This document shows, piece after piece, positions 40,371-51,214 of a stretch of DNA of 59,710 nucleotides; the stretch's first letter is position 1; each line of letters begins with the position of its first letter. A program made the position numbers and the translations under genes. The notes below the pieces were generated by a model. It did no database searches, had not been told where the DNA came from, and was given only the letters and a program-made list of their open reading frames with translations. This stretch comes from Bremia lactucae (taxonomy: Eukaryota; Oomycota; Peronosporomycetes; Peronosporales; Peronosporaceae): contig NW_027152062.1 in assembly GCF_004359215.1 (NCBI RefSeq), positions 742,587-802,296 of the forward strand, read 5' to 3'.

Positions 40371-41086
40371 ACCTTTTATCTGAGCTGCAATGTGGTTGAT
40401 TAATTCACTTGCCTTGCTCAATGGTGCGCCTCAAGTTGGTGATGGGTTATCATTGCTTACGCCTGTTGCACAGTGGCTGGGGCATGAGAGCGGTGAAAAT
40501 TGTACTCGGGGGGAGTCATTTTGGCTGCTGCTGGATGGGCTGTTCGCGGGGAAGGGTGAGCCATTTGAAGCATGCGCAGCTGGTGAAATTACTACCGAAG
40601 ATGATGCATTCCGTGCATGTGTACATACTTGTCTTGCGTGAATGCATTAAAAAGATATTGCGATGGTAATCGCATTGAAGCTCAAGTGGTTAGTATGTGG
40701 GCAGGCGTGCCACATCTTGGCGCGGGTTTCCCACAATGGAAAAGTTGAAACCGGTTACTGGCGTTTGGGGTTAACCAGGCTTCGCCCCACCGAGTTACGT
40801 TCTCCGCCATGTTTTTTATTGTTTCTAGGGCTTACATTAAAACTGATATAATTGTCACAACGGTTGTTTAAGACCAGGATAGAAGTATGATAAGTATATG
40901 ATCCATACTGGGATTGGCCAATAATATTCATTGAGATGTGTTGAGCCATTGTTAAGTTACTAGAGTTAGGCTTAGGAGTAGCAAGCAGTTTGCAAACTAA
41001 GGACCTTAAACTAATTCACTTTAAGTGTTGCATCTTTGACTTGAAGTCGTTTTCGTCTAATTCTTCTTATTAAAAGGCTATGAGCC
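40371..41086. other. No gene recognised
   Basis: Two overlapping plus frames of 83 and 86 codons (40390-40669) have no known motif and are probably chance. The stretch upstream of 41087 may be a decayed Copia leader. Confidence 0.4.
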
Positions 41087-41180
41087 CAAGTTTGGACAAC
41101 ACGTTCAATATGGAGCGCTTCGACGGGTCGAATCACTTATTTTGGGTGTTTAAGATGAAGACGTACCCCATGTCCAAGGG
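41087..41180 (+). pseudogene. Copia gag N-terminus, interrupted by LTR insertion
   Basis: The frame reads MERFDGSNHLFWVFKMKTYP and MSKG, which matches the conserved start of Copia gag (a FDGxNYxxWxxxM pattern; upstream MSPSLDNTFN). It is cut exactly by the family F LTR at 41181. No continuation is found on the other side. Confidence 0.65.
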
Positions 41181-41672
41181 TGTAACAGGGCAGTACTACT
41201 TTTAACATAACACTGATTACAGTTATAGGTGAGGTGCCTCGAAACTTCACGTACACAAAGGTACAGAGGAAGGTTTCTTATGAAGCTGAGGTCTTTAGCT
41301 TAAAAGTCTAGACTAAGGCTTTAGAATAGAGAAAAGTACAATTGTAATAATATATTTAGTTTCCTACGTAACGATCTTCTATCTACTACTGAACTTATTA
41401 TCTTAATAGCAAACTAAGTTTGGCGCCTCCTTCCGCATTGCACAATCGTGTCTTTTATCGATTGGCGGGATTGGATTAGGCTAAAATCAACCAATCAAAA
41501 GAGCTAGTGTCTTATTGCATCAATGTTTTCAAATTTGGTAAGATTGGAACGTTTTAAGTCAAAATTATCAAGGAAAGTAATTTTGTTCTTTATTTATTTC
41601 CTCTCATAGGAAAACATATTTCTTATTCCTCTTATACGAAATAATACTTATGTTACGGGACACCCCGTTACA
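41181..41672 (-). repeat. Family F 3' LTR
   Basis: A 492-bp LTR from TGTAACAGGG to CCCGTTACA, with GGGGGGGC (minus strand, 41673-41680) as polypurine tract directly inside. A sister copy is at 14611-15117. Confidence 0.75.
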
Positions 41673-41815
41673 GCCCCCCCGTTAACCAACAGCCACTATA
41701 GTGACTGATGAAGGGTGACAACAAATTAAATTACGTATTTCCCTGTAATTTTGCATTATTCGTTTTAGTCAAAATACAGACTTTATTTGCATTATTAATT
41801 TTGACCAAAATCAAC

Positions 41816-41899
41816 ATGGCGACAAATAAATCTGTGCGCGTGGCCCGTGAGGCCGCAAAGCTGGTAGCTGCACGGATCAGTGCAGCTGATAGATGCTAA
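41816..41899 (+). pseudogene. Possible start of an antisense ORF in family F
   Basis: A short plus frame, MATNKSVRVAREAAKLVAAR then ISAADRC and a stop, begins 143 bp inside the 3' LTR, the same position and strand relation as the antisense ORFs of families D and E. No sequence similarity to those is evident. The rest is replaced at 42049 by a family E LTR fragment. Confidence 0.3.
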
Positions 41900-42048
41900 T
41901 GAGTCTACTGTGGGGAATACGTCACTCCTACTTCCATTGGAGGTGACTGGACCATTTCATCTGTCGATGACATTGCAGGTGACGGTGACAAGTCACCTGC
42001 TACACCATTGTAGGTGACTGGTCCAAGTCACCGTCATCGCCCGACTCA

Positions 42049-42207
42049 GTGCGCATGTTAAGCCGGATTACCGCTTCCGTGACGACACTTGTAATAAGGT
42101 ACTTACATTTTTGGGTAAGGTCGCTCAGGCGCCCACCAAACACCTCACTGTGCCTAAAGGTGTGCTCGTAAGTAGAGCGTGGCTGCTATAGTTACACCCG
42201 CCTACAC
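42049..42207 (+). repeat. Family E LTR fragment, plus sense
   Basis: It matches the reverse of the first ~160 bp of the E LTR, ending CCCGCCTACA. The complementary part of an E LTR, in the other orientation, is at 43655-43968, so the two may derive from one rearranged LTR. Confidence 0.65.
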
Positions 42208-42540
42208 TGCCAATGACTTCTAAGAGAATGGCTTCGAGCTACGTGACTCTTGCCCATATGTACGCTCTTAAGGCGACTGTGCTTCAGACTAGCAACATCC
42301 GTACCAAATGTCTCGGCTACATAGGTTCAAAGGATAATGAAATTCCTGATATTTGCTTTAAAGAGATTATGAAAAAAACAAAAATATACTTCTTTCCTTT
42401 GGAAAAAATTGTGTGACACCACCCCAAAATAGTGTCATTTTGGTCTATAAGTACCATTATCGGTTTAACTCAAAACCAATATCGCTCACGGGCCGGAGTT
42501 TGTGAATCAACGCTTCTGATCGTATTATAGATCTTATCAT
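42208..42540. other. Unassigned; integrase-like scrap
   Basis: A 67-codon frame at 42213-42416 has no recognised motif. Near 42490 AHGPEFVNQRF resembles an integrase core motif (D/H-GPEF), probably a retroelement scrap. Confidence 0.35.
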
Positions 42541-42586
42541 ATCAAGTTCCCCGAAAACAATACAAAATGTTTTCGGGGAACTTGAT
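42541..42586. repeat. Perfect 19-bp hairpin at the left end of the mitochondrial-like insert
   Basis: The arms atcaagttccccgaaaaca (42541-42559) and tgttttcggggaacttgat (42568-42586) pair perfectly across an 8-nt loop. Confidence 0.9.
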
Positions 42587-42666
42587 GTGTTGTATCAATT
42601 AAATGCAAGACAGAATGCATCTTGCAGGCGTTCGGGTGACAAAATTTAGGTTTTCAAATCTTCCAT

Positions 42667-42855
42667 ATGGTCGAAATTTTTATGTTTGGCCTTTTAGAAC
42701 AATTTGAAATTTTACCTATTTTTCAAATACCTTTTATTTTTACCAACGCTTCTTTAATTTTAATAATAGGTTTAAGTTATTTATATATTTATACACGTAT
42801 AAAATTTAAATTTATTCCAACACGTTTTCAACAAATTTTTGAAGGGGCGATTTAA
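42667..42855 (+). pseudogene. atp6: atp6-like N-terminal fragment (mitochondrial ATP synthase subunit a)
   Basis: A 62-codon frame, MVEIFMFGLLEQFEILPIFQ, continues with hydrophobic residues and ends FIPTRFQQIFEGAI and a stop. The LEQFEILP start and the IP-T-R-(F/W)-Q motif after the first membrane helix are typical of subunit a. The full protein has about 240 residues, so only the N-terminal quarter is present. In the nucleus it would not be expressed as a mitochondrial gene. An alternative is a coincidental AT-rich membrane frame, but the motif order argues against that. Confidence 0.55.
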
Positions 42856-43129
42856 GGATTGATTTTTCATCAATCCCCTTTTTTCATAATAAATTTATAA
42901 TTTCCATTAAAATCTCAAATGATAACCTCAAGGAGAAATACTAATTTATGGTGATGATAATTTTTATTTAATTAAAGAATTAAGTTATTTTAAAAAAATA
43001 AATTTAGTATGCTTAAATATTGAAAATAATATTTATTCAAATTTAAAAATAAAAAACATATTATCTAATAAAAATCGCCCACCCCTAAATAATTTAGTTG
43101 TTCCGCTGAGTCCCGTCCCGAGATAATTC

Positions 43130-43204
43130 GGTTTAATTATATTAAATACCGCTTTCTTCTTACAATGTTTTTAAGAAGAAAGCGGTATTTGATATAATTA
43201 AACC
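43130..43204. repeat. 33-bp hairpin at the right end of the mitochondrial-like insert
   Basis: The arms 43130-43162 and 43172-43204 (starting ggtttaattatattaaatac, ending gatataattaaacc) pair with one mismatch across a 9-nt loop. Confidence 0.9.
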
Positions 43205-43206
43205 TT

Positions 43207-43654
43207 TTGAAAAGCTTTTTTCAGTTAGGTGTAGCAACAGGGCAGGCCAAATGGGCGAGAAGTTCTTGGTAATTACTTTTTGCCGTCGGTTAGCCAAGGA
43301 AACCCCATTTACCATAGAAGCTTTAAGCTACAACATAGCAACTGAGCAGCACTTGGGATACCGTAAACGGCTTACAAAAAGCACAATGTAGTTTAAGAAA
43401 CATGCAATTATTTGCTAAATTGAGACGAAATCCTTCATCAATGCCTTTTTCCGTCAGCGGTGGGTACTCTTCTAAGTGGGCAAAGGATGTCAAACCTTTG
43501 TTTCAAGCTTGGACAGCCTTTTTTGTACAGAATGTGCAAAGCATAGGCGGTGAGGTCTGGCTTGACATGATAAATGCTTTCCGTGAACGGTTCGAGAAAC
43601 GGACCGTATTCGGTGAACGCTATAAGTTGCAGCGTTTGTCTAGCGTGTTCACTA
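43207..43654. other. Unassigned; one 91-codon frame
   Basis: The plus frame 43402-43677 (MQLFAKLRRNPSSMPFSVSG) has no recognisable family and runs into an LTR, so it is at best a remnant. Confidence 0.35.
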
Positions 43655-43968
43655 AGTTAAGACTGATTTATATTTAATCGAATTAAATAAATTGCTTTTA
43701 AATAATAAGTGGATGCCACCTCTGTAGATGTACAACCCTACGTTGCGAGCGTATCATTATGAATACCTCGGATATCGGATGAAGCAAGCCGTCATCCCTT
43801 CCAATGTTAATACACCTACGCGCATCACATATACAAGGGTGGATCACTTTGTGCATCACACCCAGGTGGCAGGTCTAAGTACTCACATGAAGTAATTGAC
43901 CATCCCGTTAAGTACATAACGTGAACTTAACGGGTTTGTGTAACATAGGGCAACTTTAGCCCGTTACA
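43655..43968 (-). repeat. Family E 3' LTR, truncated
   Basis: Contains the part from agactgatttatatttaatc to CCCGTTACA; the outer ~240 bp are missing. GGGGGGTGG on minus directly inside is the polypurine tract. It is the 3' LTR of the element whose 5' LTR is 50680-51214. Confidence 0.8.
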
Positions 43969-44104
43969 CCACCCCCCTTTCTAAGAACGAATTTACATTT
44001 TGTAAGATCGTCAACGGAAGGAAAGATAAACAGCGAGCCGCTTACGTCGCGCTGCTTTAGTACTTCTTTAGCGACCAGTGTGTGCAGTTACCCGGGCGCT
44101 TGAC

Positions 44105-45643
44105 ATGCCACCAAAAAGGGGCAAAGCTGATGGATCGTCTGCAAAGACACCCACGCAACCACGCACGAAGCGCACGCGCAGCGATAAAACGCATCCGGCA
44201 CCAAGTGTCCCAGTTACATCGCCGACAGACGCTGCTGTTGTTAACTGGGCTGAACAATCCATTTCACTTGCGCAGTGAGGATATAGATCCGTCGCTCATT
44301 GCTGATTACAATGAGTCGACACCGCTGCCATCACTTCGTAATAGTGATGAGCCCAGCGAGCAAATGAGGAAGGATGATGGTCCTTTATTGCCCATCCAAA
44401 CTTCACCCGTTGCTCTTATAATGAAGACGCCCAACGTTGCGAAGGTCAACTTGCCTTACATCAACAAAGCAACTGTCTCGTCGTCTGCGCTAGCTAGCGC
44501 AGCAAATATTCATGAGAACGCTATTCATAAAGGCGCAGCTGCTTCTCAGTTGGGTAGAATCACAGCACCTGCCGTTCAGACCAACATTCACAATGGGTCT
44601 GACGCAGAAGAGCCTGATCATAAAGCTTCACCGACGGCACGTGAGCGTGTCCAGTCGGTGTCAAAAGCCAGTCGCATTGAACGTGGCTATGGGACTGGTG
44701 GTATACTACCGAGCGACCTCCATTCGAATGGTCTTAATTGGATGGAACGAGTGCGTCGCTCCTAGAGCGCGCTACTCTAGATGCACATAATTTTAATGGC
44801 ACCTATAGATCGTAGAAGGCTCAGGGAAAATCACTTGGTCGTGTTTCCACGATCCCGGTCGTGTTGCATTCAAACGAATCAACCGACCAATACGAAGTGG
44901 AATTCCTGCGCCACTTTCAGCCACATTCCAATGTGGCGAAACAACGCTCGCAGCGAGTTAATTTTGCTCGCTTGCGTGTGAAAAAAATCATGGGCGGTAC
45001 TTTACCCCCTCCCCGTTTCTACTCATCACGCCGCTCCTGTTAGTCTTTACGGAACTAGCGGAGAGACAATTGTGCTCCTTCTCATAGGCAGACACCCCAG
45101 GCCCGGTACGTCGACGCGCAACGCGTCGTCCGGTTCCCAAAAGTCAAACCTCTTTGGGTATCCTCTTCACTGGATGAGAATTGGATGATTCGGATGCACG
45201 GAGCGGTGGGCAACCAACTATTCAGCAAGGAAGCGTTGGTTCCCAGTAGCATCCATCAGTGTAGGTGGCGCCCGATAGGACCGGCGATTTCGCCCACCTA
45301 CTCGCGGTAGCCTATCCGCTTCCATTCAGTCGCAGTCAATAAGCGCTGCTGAACGACGGATCGGGGATCTCGAAAATCAAGTCTCGTGACTGACTTCGGA
45401 TCTTCACGTTGTCCGCTCAAAGGAACGCCAGGGTTACCAAAGGCTGAAACTTTGGCTGGACCTTTTGAACAAGTTGATGCTGAGGGATACGCGCGTGATA
45501 TCCCTCGCTCTCCAAGTCCGTATCATGGTCGGAGGAGTCATTCGGCTGAGAGTTTCTCACCATTCCTGTCTCTCTCACTAGATCGACGCTCGACTCACAG
45601 TCGGCGTCACCATCGGTCTCCTCAAACAGATGGGGGTATGTGA
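44105..45643 (+). pseudogene. Family E antisense ORF, copy 3 (full length, broken)
   Basis: ATG 44105 (MPPKRGKADGSSAKTPTQPR), 136 bp inside the 3' LTR. A frameshift near 44230 leads to a frame open to 44765 (HLRSEDIDPSLIADYNESTP ... RIERGYGTGG). The block HSNESTDQYEVEFLRHFQPH with RVNFARLRVKKIMGG is read at 44861-45010. Opposite the pol linker the coiled coil is readable (AAERRIGDLENQVS, a TGA, LTSDLHVVRSKERQGYQRLK). The Ser/Arg-rich end lies at 45386-45643 (DIPRSPSPYHGRRSHS, RRSTHSRRHHRSP). The hydrophobic heptad positions are kept, although the frame has several lesions. The function is unknown. Confidence 0.65.
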
Positions 45644-46930
45644 TCCCTTCTGGATCAACCAACCGTTTCAGACGCTCCACGTAAAATACGGCGTGCATAT
45701 TTATATACGGGGAAGGGTGAGCCTATAATTTAGGTCTCCAACCTCTTCGACCACCGTAAACGGCCCGACGAAACGCGGCAAAAATTTCTTAGTACCTTCA
45801 GGTAGTACAGAGATTGCATTTTTAGGTAGAGTAGCAGTACTTGATATCACTTTATCCCCAACATTAGAGCATATATTGTTTTTGCGACCATTTCGGTCAG
45901 CACATTATTTTTGTTTATCCTGTGCGCTTGCCATCGCGTCACGGACTTTTCATGTGATGGCTAATCGCTCATCCACAAAGCGTTGGGCTTCGCGCAAGCT
46001 TTTTGTATTAACTCGCCTATGACACCGTCGAGAAGTCGGTCATAGGACTTAGTCTTATTGACATCTTTACCAATGCGAAACTGGCAGGGTCACGAGGGCA
46101 AGCTTTTAAACTATCTCTCTCTTTTTTTCATTGCACCGAGTATAGTGAGGGGCCCTCCCTCACTAAGACTCAGTCTGCGCACACACGAGGCTGGCGTCCG
46201 AGGATGGGGCAGTCCGTTTATATAAAATAGTGTCACACCCGTACTGGCGTGAAACACTATTATTTATAGCGAACACAATTGTTGCTCCGCTCTTTCGGAG
46301 TCACTATTGTGCGTAATACATCCGTTACGACCCAATCGGCACGTTCTGTTTGGCAATCAGTCTGGAGATGATCTGCAGTCGACATGTGAAGCTTGCTACA
46401 TTGCAGCTCAAACACATGACGCCAAAAACATACGTAAGAACTGAATCCGGGTTCGATACTATGGAGGCGGGCATCCCGTGTAGTCGGTATTTATGATTTA
46501 GAACAAGAAAGCTGCCTCCTTGCATATGATCAATGCTTTACATGGTCTAAATGCACCAGTCTGTCTACAAGGATGACGAGCCCCGTCCGACCCTTGTGTC
46601 GGGCGGCATGCCAAACATGAACTCCAAACTTACCGACTTCCAACAATCCGTTGGATTTTCAATGGCGCACTGCTGGATGGAGCGGCTTAATGCGCTGAAA
46701 CTATTCGCAAGAACGAATATAGTTTGCCAACCATCGATATAGGTGTGGCCACCAAAATTCTTTCGACACTTTTAAATATGTCTTTCCACGACCCAGATGC
46801 CCACTCGATGGCGCGTCATGAAGCTCGTGAGGGAGCATCAGCTTGAGATCTGTGTGATGAGGCACATAGATTCTCAAGGGATCACAAGGTGACAGCTGAT
46901 GCCATTACAGGCCATCGCTGAAGCTAAAGC
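45100..46930 (-). pseudogene. Family E integrase, linker and chromodomain, heavily broken
   Basis: On minus, 45417-45698 gives HAVFYVERLKRLVDPEGITY and the linker. 45100-45330 gives a decayed chromodomain (GNQRFLAE, then RGYPKRFDFWEPDDALRVDV with a stop inside). 46000-46525 gives the integrase core scrap MPASIVSNPDSVLTYVFGV, where the DRDP motif is degraded to NPDS, and RLIAKQNVPIGS. 46740-46930 gives the zinc-finger part in broken frames. The catalytic Asp of SDRD is lost, so integrase is dead. Confidence 0.7.
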
Positions 46931-46938
46931 GATTTAGC

Positions 46939-48130
46939 TTAGCCTTCAGGTGCGACGGAAGGGAGACCTTTTGTCCACCGAAGTGATCCAACAGCAGACG
47001 ACAATGTTCGTCCTGACTGTAGCTTTTTGTGTATAAAAGAGGCTAACAAGCTCGTTACGTTGTACGCCTTAATTGCTGCCAACATTGATGGCTCAGATTG
47101 TGCTTTAACACTAGACACACTTTCCTGGTGTCTTACATCGAAGTCTGGCCTGAGCGACAACGCGTCAGCAAAGACATTCGACGTACTCGGCTAGTTTTCA
47201 ACTTTAAAATTAACATTAGAGAAGAATGTTAGCCATCTTGCCATTCTAGGCGAGAGGTACGGTGAGTTTATTGCGGTCCGCAATGATGCGTGATCCGTAT
47301 AAACCCAAAATGGTTCGGTGCCCAATAGGTGCACTCGAAACTTAACAAGGGCATACTTTATGAAAATAGCTCCTCGTCATGCACAGATTATTCAGTTCCG
47401 CAGCTTTCAAAAGCCGGGACTGATAAGAAATGACACGGTCAACGCCGGTGTCATCGTTTTGCATGAGTGCGCTGCCGATTGCAAAATTCCTTGCGCCACA
47501 GACGACGCTAAAATGCTTATCCGCGTCTGGAAATGCCAAGACCGGTGCCTCTATAAGAGATTGCTTCACTGACGTGAACGTACCATCTTGTTCTTTTAAC
47601 TAAGCCGATTCTGCGTCCTTTTTAAGGAGGTCAGACAAGGGCTTAGTTCGCTCAGCATAATTCCTGGTAGACTTATGCAAGTAATACGCAAGCCCTAGGA
47701 ATTGGCGCAAATCCTTAACATGTCGTGGGACTGGCCATTCTTTTACTGATTTACCTTGTCTGAGTCTGCTCGTACACCATGTGTACCTACGATGCAGCTC
47801 AGCACAGGTATCTCGGGGACCCCAACGACGCACTTTTGCAGGATGGCGTACAATTAAGAGTCACCCAAAGTCTGCAACACAGCGTTTTAAATGACGCTTG
47901 TGCGACTCTATTTCGGTCAGCCCGTTCTCGGCCCTACTATGCACGAATACATAGTCAAAGATATTCGGCGCGTAGGCACGGTGCTGACGCATCACGTGAG
48001 CCACCACTCGGTTGAATGTGGCTGGAGCGGTTCAAACCTTGACCATCACAAGCCACTCCTAAAGCACACCGGGTGCTTACTGGCGTTTTGGCTACATCGA
48101 AATCTCTTATTGAGTACCTGATTGTAGCCA
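46939..48130 (-). pseudogene. Family E RNase H and reverse transcriptase remnants
   Basis: 46939-47160 is the spacer (RHQESVSSVKAQSEPSMLAA). 47342-47569 is RNase H (MKQSLIEAPVLAFPDADKHF, FAIGSALMQNDDTGVDRVIS). 47600-47833 is the RT thumb and connection (WPVPRHVKDLRQFLGLAYYL, TKPLSDLLKKDAESA). Further upstream RT frames to about 48130 are broken and the YxDD motif is not readable in one frame. The order matches a Gypsy pol. Confidence 0.75.
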
Positions 48131-48134
48131 TCCT

Positions 48135-49250
48135 TCAAATCGCGATGTTTCCACAAAACTTAGAGAACGGACTGTCTCTCACGGCATCCCAACCTTGAGC
48201 AGCGAACTGTTTCTTTTTGTCCGTTTCTAGGACGCTCTTGTCTATTGTGGGCGACGAGCTACCCTCCGCCAAATTCGCTTCTGGAACTTGTGTAACTATT
48301 TCGTGGACGTTTCCTTCCTTAATTTGGCAAGGAAAATATCTCAGCACATCTCCGGGAGTTTTCCTTTTTTCACGGCGAAGTTTAAGACATGCTGGAGCAC
48401 CTCAACTGATGATGCCTCCGCTATATTGTCTTCAACGGTCTCGAACACCTCGTTTAAAGGCCCGTCCTATTTAATTAAGACCGATCCAAAGGTCACTCGT
48501 TTTGACGTGCCTTTGACCGTACTTAAATGTCGGGTACTCTTTTACGAATGGCCACGACCTTGACTGGGAAGCGGGTGCCGTTACTGTTTCGGATAACGCA
48601 CCCCTTCCAACCGCACGAGGGTCTTGGCTTTGTGCCGGTTCTTGCGACGCTTGACTACCTGTCAGCTCGCCGTCTACTGCCACATGCTTTCGGCTCTGTG
48701 TTGCACCAGACTTGCCCTTCAATTGATGATTGGTTAGTTTTGCATTTCTAATCATATACACCTTTTTGGGTGTACAGGGCAAGACCAACTCCCATTATGC
48801 TTTGGAGGATTTGTCGGCCCCGGGTATCGAACCCGGGACCTCCCGGCCCTGAAGTGATTGGCGGACCACTAATCCACCAGGATCAGTTCCACTACACCAC
48901 CAGGATCGGTATGCTTTCGGCTCTGTGCAGGACATTCGGACGCATGACTACTTGTCATCGTCCTTTTCACTTTCCCAGTATCCACGAGCTGGTTAGGACT
49001 CGGTGACGTTTGACATCCCGTCAACGCACCATCAACTGTGTTCGAAACGACATCAGTTGCATAGGCCTCTTGCAAGAGCACATCCTTTCCGGTGTCCTGC
49101 GTAGAATTCGCAACTGTGCGTGTACGCCAGTCTATCCATGGTTGGTGTTTAACTAACCATGGCATGCCTAGGATGAGGCCCTACGGACTCTCCATACTTA
49201 GCACTGTGAACTTTTCGTTACAAGAGTAGTCACTAAAACTGAAGGCGAGT
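48135..49250 (-). pseudogene. Family E protease and protease-RT linker
   Basis: 48869-49165 starts MPWLVKHQPWIDWRTRTVAN, equivalent to the family D protease end MAWLDHHEPWIDWRSKTL. The linker has two related segments with QSRKH (near 48690 and 48925), suggesting an internal duplication like the 40-codon repeats of family D. 48135-48347 is the last linker part (IVTQVPEANLAEGSSSPTID). The DSGA active site should lie near 49300 but is not readable. Confidence 0.65.
48811..48905 (-). mobile_element. tRNA-like (SINE-head) insertion in the family E linker
   Basis: On minus it has an A-box-like TGGATTAGTGG and a perfect B box GGTTCGATACC, with T stem CCCGGG/CCCGGG. The acceptor stem does not close: the 3' GGGGCCGAC has no 5' partner. 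A second A-box-like TGGTGTAGTGG lies 24 bp upstream. It is tRNA-derived, not a functional tRNA. Confidence 0.45.
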
Positions 49251-49414
49251 TCAACTTGAACTCTTTAGACTTTACGAGCGCGCTGTTCGCTAAACGAACG
49301 GTCGCCTATTGTCGCTTGCCATCCTGGCTAGCAACTCAAACACCGCCGGTCTCTGTTTTAGAGCCGCGAGTTTCACAAAATTCTGTGATTCACCCGAATT
49401 CACGAGAAGGCTCA

Positions 49415-50635
49415 TCATATCGTCATAGTCTCGTACTCGAGCGCTAGAGACCAGCAGGGTTGAGGTCCGAAATTCGAGACCTCAGGGACTATGCCACTCA
49501 TCTGTTCGATAACTCTAAACGTAGGGGTAGCTTCAGAGTCCGCGTGAGTAGGGCATGCCGCCCTTGCTGCGCTCCTGCATTTTCCCGAACTCTCAGTGGT
49601 CGACGCAGAGCTCGCATCTCGCACGCTGGTTCTTGCCATCATCCTTTGGAGAGGGAGTCCTCTTGCTGGGCGTCTTCGCCCCAGCAGGGACCCTGGCATA
49701 GCAGCGAGCCATCATATGGCCGCGCTTGCCGCATTTGTAGACAACGTCTGCATTACGTAACTCCATTGGAGTGGCATCTGACCTCTCGACCGACGGCTTA
49801 TACCAAGCAGTCGCTGAGGCACTTTTGAATAATTGCTCCCCAACTAAGGCAATTTGGATTGCCTCTTTCATCGTCGACGGGCCTGTCGCAGTGGACCGTG
49901 CCGTAATCCGTTCATAAGCGTGGGCACTTTTATGCGTTTCGGTATCGGACCACACCAATGGACGCCGACAGCGAGCGTATCTCCTGCCCATATTTTGGCA
50001 TGGATTGCTACGCCTGTCGTGCTTCAAAGAAGCGCGCTTGAATCAACACTTCGTTGTTCGGCGGCTGATACATGGCGCGAATATATGTCTTGAATATCGC
50101 CCATAAAGGGTCCGCCTTAAGTCCGCCACATGCGCCGGGTAAGCCCAATCTAAGGTCTTACCGCTCACATGCGACATGGCGTACGATTCTACCGGCTGTC
50201 GTCCTCGATGAGCTGCGCGACACTGCATTGCTCAACGGCTAGCATCCAGTGGACGATCGTGTGCGCTGCAGTTTTCTCGAACTTGGGCGGGTCCATCCGA
50301 ATGGGCCTCGGCTAATGCGGCCGGGCAGACAGCATCTCAACAATCCTGTTGAGAGCCTCGCTCCGAGCCTGCTCATGCCTCAGCTCATCCTAAGTCTGAG
50401 TGACGGACTCCGCCGCAACATGGCTCTGTGCCTCGGAAGCGGCCCTTCGCGTTCCGAGGACAAACGACTCAAACTGCTCCAACAGAGCAACATGTTGCTC
50501 AGGAGGACTGCCCAAGAGCTCGACCAGGGCTTGTTCACCAAGTCCCTGCGCCATTAGCCCTGCCACCTCCCGATGATGTTCGGAGAGGTGGGGAAAATGA
50601 GCCCAATCAATATTGAGGCTCATCCTCACTGACAC
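49415..50635 (-). pseudogene. Family E gag, frameshifted
   Basis: The N-terminus is at 50635 (MSVRMSLNIDWAHFPHLSEH), 27 bp inside the primer site, with a Leu-rich helical segment (GLGEQALVELLGSPPEQHVA). After a stop near 50390 the capsid part continues in broken frames (50043-50228). 49593-50027 carries STMKEAIQIALVGEQLFKSA and a zinc-knuckle remnant, VYKCGKRGHMMARCYAR, in which the first Cys of CCHC is missing. The sense gag is therefore a separate protein from the antisense ORF. Confidence 0.7.
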
Positions 50636-50661
50636 GCTCAGAGATACGGGTCGTGGGAAGG

Positions 50662-50678
50662 ACCAACAGGTGCTACCA
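50662..50678 (-). other. Primer-binding site of family E element
   Basis: Minus-strand TGGTAGCACCTGTTGGT just inside the LTR at 50680. Confidence 0.7.
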
Positions 50679-50679
50679 A

Positions 50680-51214
50680 GTGTAGGCGGGCGCTGCTATA
50701 GCAGCCACGCTCTACCTACGCACACACCTTTAGGCACAGTGAGGAAGCGGTTTGACCGTTTTCTCTCACGTGCAGTGACGTAGTTAGTGGCCCCCTAAGC
50801 GACCGCACCCAAGTAACTAAGAACCTTAATACAAGTGACGCCACGGAAGCGGTAGTTCGGCTTCACGTGCGCACTTGTTTATTAGGAAGTAGTTTAAAGA
50901 CTGATTTATATTTAATCGTATCAAATATAAAACCTATTTTACCAATCATAAATGCCATCTCTGTAGATATGCACTGATATGTATTGCAAGCGTATTGTTC
51001 TAAATACCTCGTATCTTGGATGACTTCAAGCCGTCATCCCCGTTAATGTGAATGCCCTCAGGTGCATCACATATACAAGGGTTGGTCACAAATGTGAACC
51101 ACACCCGAGTGCTGGGTCTAATTTCTTTAATTTAGTAATTGACCATCCTTTTAAGGTACACCAAGTGTACTTAACGGGGACGGTGTAATATTAGGGCAAC
51201 TTCAGCCCGTTTCA
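50680..51214 (-). repeat. Family E LTR shared by two adjoining units
   Basis: A 535-bp LTR, TGTAGGCGGG to CCCGTTTCA. Left of it are the primer site and gag (5' LTR); right of it is antisense-ORF sequence, as if it were also a 3' LTR. Recombination between elements could give this tandem structure. From 51062 it is part of the segmental duplication. Confidence 0.8.

Larger units (their letters stand above)
42541..43206 (+). other. Probable nuclear copy of mitochondrial DNA (NUMT)
   Basis: A very AT-rich block, unlike its neighbours, contains the start of an atp6-like gene, a second AT-rich frame (about 42940-43125, ILIYGDDNFYLIKELSYF) and long hairpins at both ends. Oomycete mitochondrial genomes are this AT-rich. 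The origin is inferred from the atp6-like frame and composition. Confidence 0.6.
43969..50679 (-). mobile_element. Nearly full-length family E Gypsy element body (decayed)
   Basis: Minus-strand order from the right: 5' LTR 50680-51214, primer site 50662-50678, gag 49415-50635, protease about 48990-49250, linker 48135-48990 with a SINE-like insert, reverse transcriptase about 47600-48130, RNase H 47340-47600, integrase 45640-46930, linker and chromodomain 45100-45640, antisense ORF on plus 44105-45643, polypurine tract, 3' LTR. All frames are broken, so the copy is inactive, but it shows the family's layout. Confidence 0.8.

Noticed and set aside
40390..40669. Two overlapping plus frames of 83 and 86 codons after the family D LTR
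   Set aside because: No recognisable motif, mutually overlapping, and no conserved partner in the window; probably chance.
48811..48905. Functional tRNA gene on minus
   Set aside because: The B box and T arm are fine but no 5' acceptor partner exists.
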